A DNA stretch of 64,000 nt, taken from NCBI GenBank assembly GCA_020638135.1, contig JACKJE010000003.1:62001-126000 (forward strand). Direction: 5' to 3'. Positions within the stretch are counted from its first letter, which is position 1. The number at the start of each line of letters is the position of its first letter. The position numbers were made by a program, and so were the translations under genes. The notes under the pieces were generated by a model, which made no database searches, was not told where the DNA came from, and was given only the letters and a program-made list of their open reading frames with translations. Positions 49,350-57,665 of the stretch are shown one piece after another. Source of the stretch: Methylobacteriaceae bacterium (GTDB taxonomy: Bacteria; Pseudomonadota; Alphaproteobacteria; Rhizobiales; Beijerinckiaceae).

Positions 49350-50753
49350 ATGGGCGACGATCCGGCCGGGCCTGACAGGAAGATCGCCGATCGCGTCCGC
49401 ATTCTCGAATTCCAGGTCGATCAGCTCCGCCGAGAACTCGAACGGCTCGAGAAACGCCACGCCGAAGCGATCTACAGCGTCGCCTGGCATTTTGGCGCGC
49501 CCGTGCGCATCGTCGAACGCGCAATCCGCAAGTTGCTCGCTAAGACGCCAGAGCCAAGCGCGCTCGCGGGCGTCGCCGCCGCATCCGCGGCTCCCGCGAC
49601 AAGAGCCGCGCCGGCGAAGCGCCTGCTCGTCGATGTCACCGCCATCGTGGCGCATGACGACAAGACGGGCATCCAGCGCGTCGTGCGTCAGGTCGTGCGC
49701 GCGCTCTATGCGGAGCGCGACCTCGGCGTGACGCCGGTCGCCGTGCGCTTGCAGGATGGAAAGCTCTGGACGTGCGAAGCCTATGTCGCCGTCGAAACCG
49801 GCCGCGCGCAATCGGCCGCAGATCGCCCGCTCGAAATCGAAACTGGCGACCGCCTGCTGATGCTCGACAACAGCTGGAAGGATTTCGCGGCCTTCGCAAG
49901 CGCGTTCGCGGAGGTGCGGGCGAAACGGGGCGCGATCGTCTCCTGCCTCTATGACCTTATTCCGCAACTCTACAAGGGCGCATCGATCGGAGACGTGCCC
50001 GAGGTCCATCTCGCCTGGCTGAAGGCCGCGCTCGTGGAAAGCGACGGGATTATCGCGATTTCCCGGACCGTGGCGGAGGAGCTCTGCGCCTACGTCGAGG
50101 CGCAGGACCTGCCGCATCGCGCGGGTCTTCAGGTCGGCTGGTTCCATTGCGGCTCGGATGTCGCACCGGCCGGCGCAGGCGAGCCGAGCGCCGCGATACG
50201 TGCGGCATTCTCGGGCGCGAAAGCCTTCCTGCTCGTCGGCACGCTCGAACCGCGCAAGGGCCATGCGGTCGCGCTCGCCGCCTTCGACGCCTTGTGGCGC
50301 GGCGGCGCGGACGTGCGCCTCGTCTTCATCGGCCGGCGCGGCTGGCATGTCGACGCCGTCATCGACAACATGACATCGCATCCGGAATTCGGCCGGCGCC
50401 TGTTCTGGTTCGACGCGGCGGGCGACGTCGATCTCGGCTATGCCTATGACCATTGCGCCGCCGCCCTCGCGCCCTCCTACGCGGAAGGGTTCGGTCTGCC
50501 GATCGCGGAAGCGGCGTGGCGCGGCAAGCCGGCGCTGTGCAGCGACATCCCCGTGTTCCGCGAGATCGGCGGCGAGGGCGCGCTCTATTTCCGCGTCAAT
50601 GACGCTGAGGCTCTGGCGCAGCTGGTCCGCGACTTCCTCGCCGGCCGGGCGACGGCAGACCCAGCGCGCGTCGTGCGCCCGACATGGCGCGAGGCGGGTC
50701 TGCGGATCGTCGACGTCGTCGTGCGCGACAAATGGATGCGCGCGCGGCCGTGA
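49350..50753 (+). CDS. glycosyltransferase family 4 protein
   Basis: A 467-residue protein. Residues 1-50 are a coiled-coil segment (IADRVRILEFQVDQLRREL). The GT-B donor domain has LVGTLEPRKGHAVALAAF and the GT4 nucleotide-sugar site APSYAEGFGLPIAEAA with the ExxxxxxxE pattern, then CSDIPVFREIGGEGALYF. It most likely transfers the rhamnose or other sugar made by the two preceding enzymes, as in A-band-like polysaccharide. It ends 48 bases before the histidine kinase gene. Confidence 0.92.
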   Translation: MGDDPAGPDRKIADRVRILEFQVDQLRRELERLEKRHAEAIYSVAWHFGAPVRIVERAIRKLLAKTPEPSALAGVAAASAAPATRAAPAKRLLVDVTAIVAHDDKTGIQRVVRQVVRALYAERDLGVTPVAVRLQDGKLWTCEAYVAVETGRAQSAADRPLEIETGDRLLMLDNSWKDFAAFASAFAEVRAKRGAIVSCLYDLIPQLYKGASIGDVPEVHLAWLKAALVESDGIIAISRTVAEELCAYVEAQDLPHRAGLQVGWFHCGSDVAPAGAGEPSAAIRAAFSGAKAFLLVGTLEPRKGHAVALAAFDALWRGGADVRLVFIGRRGWHVDAVIDNMTSHPEFGRRLFWFDAAGDVDLGYAYDHCAAALAPSYAEGFGLPIAEAAWRGKPALCSDIPVFREIGGEGALYFRVNDAEALAQLVRDFLAGRATADPARVVRPTWREAGLRIVDVVVRDKWMRARP

Positions 50754-50801
50754 TGACACGGGACGCCGTTTCGCCCATGCTCGCCTGAACGGAGAGGCGA
50801 G

Positions 50802-52226
50802 ATGCGCGCAAGCGATGCGATCGAGACCGAGCTGGCCGGAGCGCTGGCCCGCCACGGTCTCGGCTTTGCCCGCATGACCGTCGACGGCACGCTGCGCGCG
50901 CGCGCCGGCGCCGCGCTCGACTGGCTGCCGGAGATCGGCGGCGACTGTCTCGCAACTCCACTCCTGTTCGGCATGGCCGACGAACTCGCCGCCTTGCGCG
51001 CCGGCGCGCGCGACATCGTCGCCCTGCCCTCGATCGGGCTCGATTCCGGCGAGAAGATCAGCGTCACCCTCTCCTGGGACGAGGCGCAGGATGTCTTTTC
51101 CATCGTCGCCGCCCGCGCCTTCGGCGCGAGCGAAACCGAAACGATGCTGGTGCGCGAGCGCCGCGAGCGGCGCCTGGCGGATGAGCAAGCGGAAGCGGCG
51201 CGCCGGCGCGCCAACATCAGCGACGCGCTCTATCGCGACATCGTGGAATCCTCGGCCGATCTCGTTCTGCGGATCGCGGCGGATGGAACAATCGCCTTCG
51301 CCAATGTCCACGCTCAGGCCTTCTGCGGATATGGTCTCGACGCATTTGTCGGCATGCGGCTCGACGATGCGCTGCGCCCGATCGACGGCGCCGGCTGGAA
51401 CGCCCTGGCCCAGCGCGCGGGCGAGGAAACCTTTGAACAGAAGCTCGCGGCCGCCGATGGCCGCATGGCGTGGATCTTGTGGCGTGTGACATGGCTCGGC
51501 CATGCCGAGGGGCCGCCGGAATTCCAGGCGGTCGGGCGCGACATCACGCGGCTGCGCGAATTGCAGGCCAAGGTCGAGCGCGCGCAGGCCGAGGCGCGTC
51601 AGGCGCTGGTGATGCGCGAGCGCCTGACCATCGCGCATGACCTGCACGACACGATCGTCCACGCGCTCGTCGCCGTGGTCGCGCAATTACGGCTCGTGCG
51701 CAAACTGGCGGAGCGGGCGCCCGAGCGCGTGCCGGAAGAACTCGCCCGCGCCGAGGAGGCGGCGAGCGCGGGGCTCGCCCGCGGACGCGAGGCGCTCGGC
51801 CAGGTGCGCTTCCAGCGCGCCGGCGACGAAGGTCTGGCGGCGGCCCTGCGCCGCGCCACTGGCCGTTTCGAGGAAAGGACGGGACTGACGGTTGAAACAA
51901 TCATCGAGGATCACGTCGCCAACGTACACGGAGAGCGGGCGGAGCGGCTCTACCGCATCGCCGAGGAGGCGCTGCGCAATGTCGAGCGCCATGCTCAGGC
52001 GAGCCGTGTCTCGGTGGCCGCGATCGTCGCGGACGGCGAAATCCGTATCGCGATCGCCGACAACGGTCGTGGATTCGACGAAAGCGCTGCGCATCCCGGT
52101 CATTACGGGCTTGCGGGCATAGCGGAACAGGCGCAAATGATCGGCGGCAAGTTCGCCATTCAGACGAGCCCCGGCCAGGGCGCGCGGCTCTTGATCAGCG
52201 CGCCGCTCGTCCATCAGGAGCGTTAG
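50802..52226 (+). CDS. PAS-domain sensor histidine kinase (NarL-type, HisKA_3)
   Basis: A 474-residue cytoplasmic kinase with no membrane helix. An N-terminal region (about 1-110) of unclear fold is followed by a short coil, a PAS domain (about 143-250), a HisKA_3 dimerisation helix with H282 in IAHDLHDTIVHAL, and an ATPase domain with N393 in EEALRNVERHA and the G1 box DNGRGF. It senses an internal signal, perhaps through the PAS domain. The partner regulator starts 2 bases after its stop. Confidence 0.92.
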   Translation: MRASDAIETELAGALARHGLGFARMTVDGTLRARAGAALDWLPEIGGDCLATPLLFGMADELAALRAGARDIVALPSIGLDSGEKISVTLSWDEAQDVFSIVAARAFGASETETMLVRERRERRLADEQAEAARRRANISDALYRDIVESSADLVLRIAADGTIAFANVHAQAFCGYGLDAFVGMRLDDALRPIDGAGWNALAQRAGEETFEQKLAAADGRMAWILWRVTWLGHAEGPPEFQAVGRDITRLRELQAKVERAQAEARQALVMRERLTIAHDLHDTIVHALVAVVAQLRLVRKLAERAPERVPEELARAEEAASAGLARGREALGQVRFQRAGDEGLAAALRRATGRFEERTGLTVETIIEDHVANVHGERAERLYRIAEEALRNVERHAQASRVSVAAIVADGEIRIAIADNGRGFDESAAHPGHYGLAGIAEQAQMIGGKFAIQTSPGQGARLLISAPLVHQER

Positions 52227-52227
52227 T

Positions 52228-52896
52228 ATGTCCGGGACCTCGGCCGCCAAGGAGTTGACGCGCGTCATGATCGTCGAGGATCAGCAGCTGATCCGCCGCG
52301 CGTTCAAGACCATGCTGTCGCTCGAGCCTGACCTCGACGTCGTGGCGGAGGCCGCCGATGGGCTGGAGGCCGTGCGGCTCGCCAAGCTGACCAAGCCCGA
52401 CGTCATTCTCATGGATCTGCAGATGCCGCGCCTCGGCGGCATCGCCGCAACCCGCCAGATCCTCGCCGACCTGCCGCAGACGCGCATCATCGTGCTGACC
52501 ACCTTCGATACGGACGAGATCGTTCTCGACGCGATTTCGGCCGGCGCCTTCGCCTACCTGCTGAAGGACGCGGCCGAATCCGACATTCTCGCCACGATCC
52601 GCGGCGAAACCCGGCTTTCGCCCTCCGTCGCCGCCAAGGTGCTGGGCGCGGTCCGCCGCACCCACCACGCTGACGAAGGCGTCGTCGATACGGAAGCCGG
52701 GGAAGAGGCCCTGACCAACCGGGAGGACGCGATCCTGCGGCTGGTCGCGATCGGGCGCAGCAACAAGGAAATCGCCAACGAACTCAATCTCGCCGAAGGA
52801 ACGGTCAAGAATTACGTCAGCCGGATCATGGACAAACTCAATGTGCGTTCGCGCACAGAGCTCGCCGTCAAGGCGGTCAAATCCCGCCCGAAATGA
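52228..52896 (+). CDS. NarL/LuxR-type response regulator
   Basis: A 222-residue regulator. Receiver: E17/D18 acidic pair, D63 phospho-acceptor in VILMDLQMPRLGG, T91 in VLTTFDTD and K in LLKDA. The LuxR helix-turn-helix is at about 155-215 (LTNREDAILRLVAIGRSNKEIANEL). Paired with the kinase immediately upstream. Two tandem dyads follow at 52894-52928, the first overlapping its own stop codon, and may be its binding sites for the next gene. Confidence 0.94.
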   Translation: MSGTSAAKELTRVMIVEDQQLIRRAFKTMLSLEPDLDVVAEAADGLEAVRLAKLTKPDVILMDLQMPRLGGIAATRQILADLPQTRIIVLTTFDTDEIVLDAISAGAFAYLLKDAAESDILATIRGETRLSPSVAAKVLGAVRRTHHADEGVVDTEAGEEALTNREDAILRLVAIGRSNKEIANELNLAEGTVKNYVSRIMDKLNVRSRTELAVKAVKSRPK

Positions 52897-52928
52897 CCAA
52901 AGTCATCGCCTCACGATGACCAAGGTCA
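52894..52928. promoter_or_regulatory. two tandem TGACC-N2-GGTCA-like dyads
   Basis: TGACCAAAGTCA (52894-52905) and TGACCAAGGTCA (52917-52928) repeat with a period of 23 bases, about two helical turns. They lie in the 92-base gap before the kinase-like gene. Candidate operator for the upstream LuxR-type regulator. Confidence 0.5.
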
Positions 52929-52988
52929 GATGTACACATATGAACCATGTGGGATTGAACATCCGACGTTCACGAAAGGACGCCGGCC

Positions 52989-54107
52989 ATGTTCAATCCC
53001 AAATCTGCGGCGAACGGCGACGTTCGCTCTGAAATCGACCACGTTCAGTCCGGTGACGCCCGACCGCTCGCCGTCGCCATCGTCACCGACGACCACACGA
53101 CGGCGCAGGCGCTTGCGACCGCCTGCGAATTCATGCCCGCCTTCGATTGCCGCGTTCGCGTCGCCGCCCTGCGCGACGATCCCGCCCATCTTCGGCCGCA
53201 GCCCGACGAGGTGCTGATCCTGGACGCGGCGAATGCCCGCGACCGCCGTCTCGACGCCTCGCGCTATCCGGCCTCGCCCTGCGTCGCGGTTATCCACGCG
53301 ACTGAAGAGGGCGGCGAGACGGACGCGCCGCTATCCCACGCCACGATCCTCTACGCCAATCTGTCGGCCGCCGCGCTCGAAGTCGCGGTGCGCGCCGCGC
53401 AGAGCAATTGCCGCGCATTGATGATCGCGCGCCGCGCGCAGGATGCCGCCGAGCGTTCCGCGCTCGCTGCGAGCGACGGCCGCCGGCGCATTCTCGAGGA
53501 GATCGGCCCGATCGCCCATGCGCTCGAAGGCCTGCTCGACATCATCAGCGCCGAGGAGAACGCGACGGGCGGCGCGGCGACGGCGCAGTTCGGATTGTTG
53601 CGCAACTGGACCCGCGATCTGACGAACACGGTCGCCCGGCATCAGGATGCGGTCGCCATGCCCGTCGGCGTGGAGGCGGAGCTGGGCGCGATCGTCGAGG
53701 ATGCGGTCGCCCTGTTCCGCCGCAAGTCGGAAGGCCTCGGACATACCGTGGTCCTGTCGAGCCCATCGGAGCCCGTCGTCGTCCGCGCGGACCCGCGTCG
53801 CCTGCAGGCGGCAGTCCGACAACTGATCGAAAGCGTGCTCGACCGCGAGACTCGCGACCGACGCATCGACATCGTGCTCTGGCGCTCGATGGAAGAATGC
53901 CGGCTCGCCTTCGTCAGCGGTCCGCCCGTGCGGCGCGGCGGCGAGACCGAAGAGGAAAGCGCGACGCCGCCGGTTCGCCCGGCCGGCCTCGCCGACGCCA
54001 GTTTTGTCGGCGCGCTCGCGCAATTGCGCGAACTCGGCGCAGTCGTCGAAACGACCTGCACGACCGCCGTCGGCTCGAATCTCTTGATTTCTCTACCGAT
54101 TGCGTGA
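52989..54107 (+). CDS. degenerate sensor-kinase-like protein
   Basis: A 372-residue soluble protein. Residues about 26-140 resemble a receiver fold but have no phospho-acceptor Asp in the expected place. A coil and a two-helix segment follow (about 160-215, EEIGPIAHALEGLLDI with H177). An ATPase-like segment VVVRADPRRLQAAVRQLIESVL resembles the N-box region, with Glu where Asn would bind Mg-ATP. No G1/G2 glycine boxes are evident. I infer a pseudokinase, perhaps a scaffold or phosphotransferase. It converges on the GTPase operon; the stops are 38 bases apart. Confidence 0.65.
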   Translation: MFNPKSAANGDVRSEIDHVQSGDARPLAVAIVTDDHTTAQALATACEFMPAFDCRVRVAALRDDPAHLRPQPDEVLILDAANARDRRLDASRYPASPCVAVIHATEEGGETDAPLSHATILYANLSAAALEVAVRAAQSNCRALMIARRAQDAAERSALAASDGRRRILEEIGPIAHALEGLLDIISAEENATGGAATAQFGLLRNWTRDLTNTVARHQDAVAMPVGVEAELGAIVEDAVALFRRKSEGLGHTVVLSSPSEPVVVRADPRRLQAAVRQLIESVLDRETRDRRIDIVLWRSMEECRLAFVSGPPVRRGGETEEESATPPVRPAGLADASFVGALAQLRELGAVVETTCTTAVGSNLLISLPIA

Positions 54108-54145
54108 GTGTGCGGCGTATCCTGCGACCCCTGCGGGATATCCGC

Positions 54146-54646
54146 CTACAGCCCACGACGGACGATATCGGCGCCGATTGATTGAAACAGCGCCCCGACG
54201 CCGTCGCCGGTGCGCGCGCTCGTGCGCACGACGTCGGCCGGCGCGAGGCCTGCGCCTGCAAATGCGCTCGCCTCCATGTCGGCGAGATCGATCTTGTTGA
54301 CGATGACACGTGAAGGCCGGCCCGGAAAAGCGTCCGCGAAATTGATGGCGAGCCGCGCCGCCTTGGCGAGCGTCGCCGGCCGGGTCGCGTCCGACACGAT
54401 CAGCGCGCCCGACGCGCCCTTGATGTAGACCGTCTCGAAAATCCGCGCGCCGAAATCGCCGTCGGTGTCCCACAGCATCAGCTTCAGCGCCCGGCCGTCG
54501 TCGAGCGCGATCTCGTGCGAAAGGATGTCGACGCCGATCGTCGACTTGTACTCGCCTTCGAACCGGTCGAAGACGAACCGTCGCGCCAGCGACGACTTGC
54601 CGACGCCGATCTCGCCGAGCAGCATGACTTTGGCCGAAAGCGTCAC
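54146..54646 (-). CDS. Rab/Ras-like small GTPase
   Basis: A 166-residue single-domain GTPase of eukaryote-like Ras-superfamily type. G1 GEIGVGKSS (11-19), G2 T36 in YKSTIGVD, G3 WDTDGD (59-64) where the catalytic glutamine of DTAGQ is D64, G4 NKID (117-120) and G5 TSAR (142-145). There is no C-terminal cysteine for prenylation, so membrane contact must come from a partner. The start overlaps the stop of the OmpA-domain gene (ATGA at 54643-54646), strong evidence that the two products work together. Loss of the glutamine suggests that hydrolysis depends on a partner. Confidence 0.9.
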   Translation of the reverse strand: MTLSAKVMLLGEIGVGKSSLARRFVFDRFEGEYKSTIGVDILSHEIALDDGRALKLMLWDTDGDFGARIFETVYIKGASGALIVSDATRPATLAKAARLAINFADAFPGRPSRVIVNKIDLADMEASAFAGAGLAPADVVRTSARTGDGVGALFQSIGADIVRRGL

Positions 54647-56343
54647 GGGCGCGGCTCGTCGGCGGGCGCGAGTTCGAAGGTTACGCGGCGGTCGCGCGGG
54701 TCGCTGTCCGTCCCGTTCTGCGCGAAGCCCGGCCGTGTCACGGACCGCAGCCGCGCCCTGTCGACGCCCTGTGCGACGAGCAGTTCGGCGACCGCATTGG
54801 CGCGCATCTGTCCGATTACGAGATTGCGTCGTTCGCCGCCCGTCGAATCCGTATAGCCGATGACGCGCAATGCGAGATCGTTGCCCTTGAGCGCGGCGGC
54901 GATTTCCCCCGCGCGCCTCTCTGCGGCCGCACGATCGGCGAACGTGTCGAGACGCGAGAAATAAATCGATGTGTCGGCGAGCATCGTGACCAATTTTTCA
55001 CGTGGCGTGCGCGCGCTCGCCGACGCGAGCGCCGCCAGCCTGTCGGAAATCGCGCCGGTTTCCGCGCGCAGCGCGTCGGCGGACTGTGTCGCAGCTGCGG
55101 CGAGAGCCGTGAGGCGCGTTGTCAGGTCTGTCAGTTGCGCGCTGATCCGCTCTTCGCGCTGGCGCATCTCCTGCATTTGCGCGACCGTGCCGATGCTCGC
55201 GGTATGCGCGATCACGGCATAAGGCGCGGCCGGCCCCTTGAGCGCTTCCGCAACCACAGCGGCCGCGGCGTCCGAAGGCGCAAGGCCCGCCAGCGTCACG
55301 GTCTTGCTCGCATGATCGACGGAGACGCGCAGCGGAAATGCGTCGAGTCCCGGCCCTGCAGCGCGCGCCTGCGCGAACGCGCTCTCGATGCGTCTTTCCT
55401 GCAGACCGCGCAGGATCGGCCCGCTCGCCCACCATGCAAGAAGCCCGAGCAGCGCGGCGCCGACGAGGATGAGCGGCAGGCTCGATTTCTTTTCCGTCGG
55501 CAAACGCTGCTTGAACAGCGTCTCGGCCATATGCGCCAGCGCAGGCCGAGCGTCGTCGGGCGCATGATCGATGCGCGAGACCAGCGAAAGAAAGGCGTCG
55601 TCGAGCTCGCGCTCATGCTCGGGGCGCAATTGCCCCCCGCACTCGGCCGCGACGAGATAGAGCGGCGCGCCGCGCAGGAAGACGCGCGCCTGCCCAAGAT
55701 CGAGCGTGCGCAATTCGCCACTGCGCGACCCGTAGACGCTCGAAGCGAATTCCGTAATGGCCGCGATCAGGCCGCTGACGAGTTCAGACTGGTCGTCGGT
55801 TTCGTCATCGGCGTGCCACGATGCGACCAGCCGGCCGCTGCCGCGTTCGAGCAGCAGCAGGCGGCGCAGTTCCGGCCGCTGCGCTTCCGCGAGCGCCAGT
55901 TCGCTCAGCGGCCGGCCCGTCATCATCGAGCGGAAGCGCAATCGCCAGTAGCGGGTCGACAGGGTGCGGTCGAGCCGCTCGTTGAGGTCGGCAACGAGAT
56001 CGCGGAAGGCGTTGGCGACTGCAGCGGTCACGAGGCGACCCGTGATCGGGTAGAGCGCCTCGACCATCATGTCTTTCGAATTCTTGATCTCGTTGCGGAT
56101 CGCGGCGACGACGACCGGCGCGACCGCGCCGGCGAGTTCGCGATGGCGCGCGATCTCGGCCCGGCGAAACGCTTCGACCAGAATTTCGGAAGTCGCCGCT
56201 TCCAGCCGGTCGGGCGTGCCGACGCGCTTGTCGAGCGCCTCGATGCGCGCTTCGCTCGCCTCCAGCCGGTCGGTCTCCGGCGCCAGCAGCAATTGCTTGA
56301 GGCGATCGAATTCGAATTCCGACTGGCCGGCCGGCCGGTTCAT
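54643..56343 (-). CDS. single-pass membrane protein with OmpA domain, GTPase partner
   Basis: A 566-residue protein. Order: helical N-terminal region (about 10-135, with EIKNSKDMMVEALYPITGRLV); an alpha/beta domain at about 158-257 (LLLLERGSGRLVASW and DLGQARVFLRGAPLYLVAAE) that looks roadblock/longin-like; one membrane helix at 289-307; a BON-like segment at about 337-370 (LRVSVDHASKTVTLAGLAP); a coiled coil at about 385-445; and a C-terminal OmpA peptidoglycan-binding domain (about 455-560, GYTDSTGGERRNLVIGQMRA). The topology puts the first 288 residues in the cytoplasm and the OmpA domain in the periplasm. It starts 1 base after the coiled-coil gene ends. Confidence 0.85.
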   Translation of the reverse strand: MNRPAGQSEFEFDRLKQLLLAPETDRLEASEARIEALDKRVGTPDRLEAATSEILVEAFRRAEIARHRELAGAVAPVVVAAIRNEIKNSKDMMVEALYPITGRLVTAAVANAFRDLVADLNERLDRTLSTRYWRLRFRSMMTGRPLSELALAEAQRPELRRLLLLERGSGRLVASWHADDETDDQSELVSGLIAAITEFASSVYGSRSGELRTLDLGQARVFLRGAPLYLVAAECGGQLRPEHERELDDAFLSLVSRIDHAPDDARPALAHMAETLFKQRLPTEKKSSLPLILVGAALLGLLAWWASGPILRGLQERRIESAFAQARAAGPGLDAFPLRVSVDHASKTVTLAGLAPSDAAAAVVAEALKGPAAPYAVIAHTASIGTVAQMQEMRQREERISAQLTDLTTRLTALAAAATQSADALRAETGAISDRLAALASASARTPREKLVTMLADTSIYFSRLDTFADRAAAERRAGEIAAALKGNDLALRVIGYTDSTGGERRNLVIGQMRANAVAELLVAQGVDRARLRSVTRPGFAQNGTDSDPRDRRVTFELAPADEPRP

Positions 56344-56344
56344 C

Positions 56345-56668
56345 TCAGCGGGCCTTCCCGCCCGCTCCCAGCGCCCGGATGGTCGCGCCGAGGTCGGCGA
56401 TCGCCTGCCCGATATTGTCGATCGACTGGTTGTGCTTGCTGTCGGTGTCGCGGCCCTGCTGCGCCAGCATGGCCTCGAGCGAGGCGAAACGCGCGCTCAT
56501 GTCGTCGCGCAGCAGCGCGATCTGGCGGTCGATGTCGTCGAGCCGGGCCTCGGTCGAACGCTTGGTGGCCCCGAACAGGAGCTCCCGCACCTGATCGATC
56601 GCGCCCGCTTCCGTCATGGAAGCAACCTGGGCGGCGCCATTGGCGGCGTCTGACTTGTTGTTACGCAT
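56345..56668 (-). CDS. small coiled-coil protein of the GTPase operon
   Basis: A 107-residue soluble protein. A polar N-terminus (1-25) precedes a helix with heptad pattern from about 25 to 100 (ARLDDIDRQIALLRDDMSA and NIGQAIADLGATIRAL). I do not recognise a family. It is the first gene of the three-gene minus-strand operon; the next gene starts at 56343, one base from its stop. A role as adaptor between the membrane protein and the GTPase is inferred from position only. Confidence 0.7.
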   Translation of the reverse strand: MRNNKSDAANGAAQVASMTEAGAIDQVRELLFGATKRSTEARLDDIDRQIALLRDDMSARFASLEAMLAQQGRDTDSKHNQSIDNIGQAIADLGATIRALGAGGKAR

Positions 56669-56706
56669 ATAACTTCCTCAGTCCCTGGCGGCCGGAGTGT
56701 GACTTG

Positions 56707-56719
56707 CGGATATTATCCG
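56707..56719. promoter_or_regulatory. palindrome upstream of the GTPase operon
   Basis: CGGATATTATCCG is a perfect 13-base palindrome about a central base, 39 bases before the start of the coiled-coil gene. On the minus strand it contains GATAAT, a possible -10 element, so it could be an operator overlapping the promoter. Confidence 0.35.
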
Positions 56720-56894
56720 ATCCGGCGCCATTGCGCTAAGCAAAACCGCCGATACGTAAACAGAGGGCCCGCGCGCGGCGTATGATCCGGTAAACGGCGC
56801 TGGCCAGTTAACTCCGGGGCAATAGCGCGCCGCTAGACTGCGGCGCTTCGTCCCGCCGCAATCGCTAGTTCGGGGTCGCCAATCCGGGGTCGCA

Positions 56895-57665
56895 ATGTTC
56901 GTCGCCGATCTGCCTGACGCCAGCCCTGCCCTGAGCCTGCGGGGCCTGTCCAAATCTTTCGGAAAACCCGCCGTCGACCGGCTCGACCTGACCATCCGGG
57001 CCGGCGAGTTCTACGCCCTGCTCGGCCCCAACGGCGCCGGCAAGACGACCACGCTGCGCATGGTGGCGGGCCTGCTGCCGCCCGATTCCGGAGCAATCTC
57101 GATCTTCGGGATCGACGCGCTGCGCGACCCGATCGCCGCCAAGCGCGTGATCGCCTGGCTGCCGGACGAGCCCATGCTCTACGACAAGCTGACCCCGGTC
57201 GAATATCTCGAATTCGTCGCCGGGCTCTGGGGCGTGCCCCCAGAACTTGCCGAGCCGCGCGCCGACGAGTTGCTGGCGACCCTCGGCCTCGCCGAAAACG
57301 CCCGCTCGCGCTGCGAGGGATTTTCGCGCGGCATGAAGCAGAAGGTGGCGCTCGCCGGCGCGCTGATCCACGATCCCAAGCTGCTGATGCTCGACGAGCC
57401 GCTGACCGGCCTCGACGCGCAGGCCGCCCGCCTCGTCAAGGATCTCTTGCGCGAGCGCACGCGCCGGGGCTGCGCGGTCATCCTGACGACCCATATTCTC
57501 GAAGTGGCCGAGCGCCTCGCCGATCGCATCGGCATCATCCAGCACGGCCGTCTCGTCGCCGAGGGCGGGCTTGCCGACCTGCAGGCGCAGGCCGGCGGCG
57601 CCGGCGCGACGCTCGAGGAAGTCTTCCTGGCGCTCACCGGCGCGCCGGCCGACCGCGCCGCCTGA
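56895..57665 (+). CDS. ABC transporter ATP-binding protein
   Basis: A 256-residue ATPase subunit. Walker A is GPNGAGKTT, the signature FSRGMKQKVAL, Walker B LLMLDEPLTGLD and the switch histidine TTHILEVAERL. It is closest to ABC-2-type export ATPases. The stop overlaps the start of the permease gene by one base (TGATG), so the two subunits are translated together. Confidence 0.95.
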   Translation: MFVADLPDASPALSLRGLSKSFGKPAVDRLDLTIRAGEFYALLGPNGAGKTTTLRMVAGLLPPDSGAISIFGIDALRDPIAAKRVIAWLPDEPMLYDKLTPVEYLEFVAGLWGVPPELAEPRADELLATLGLAENARSRCEGFSRGMKQKVALAGALIHDPKLLMLDEPLTGLDAQAARLVKDLLRERTRRGCAVILTTHILEVAERLADRIGIIQHGRLVAEGGLADLQAQAGGAGATLEEVFLALTGAPADRAA

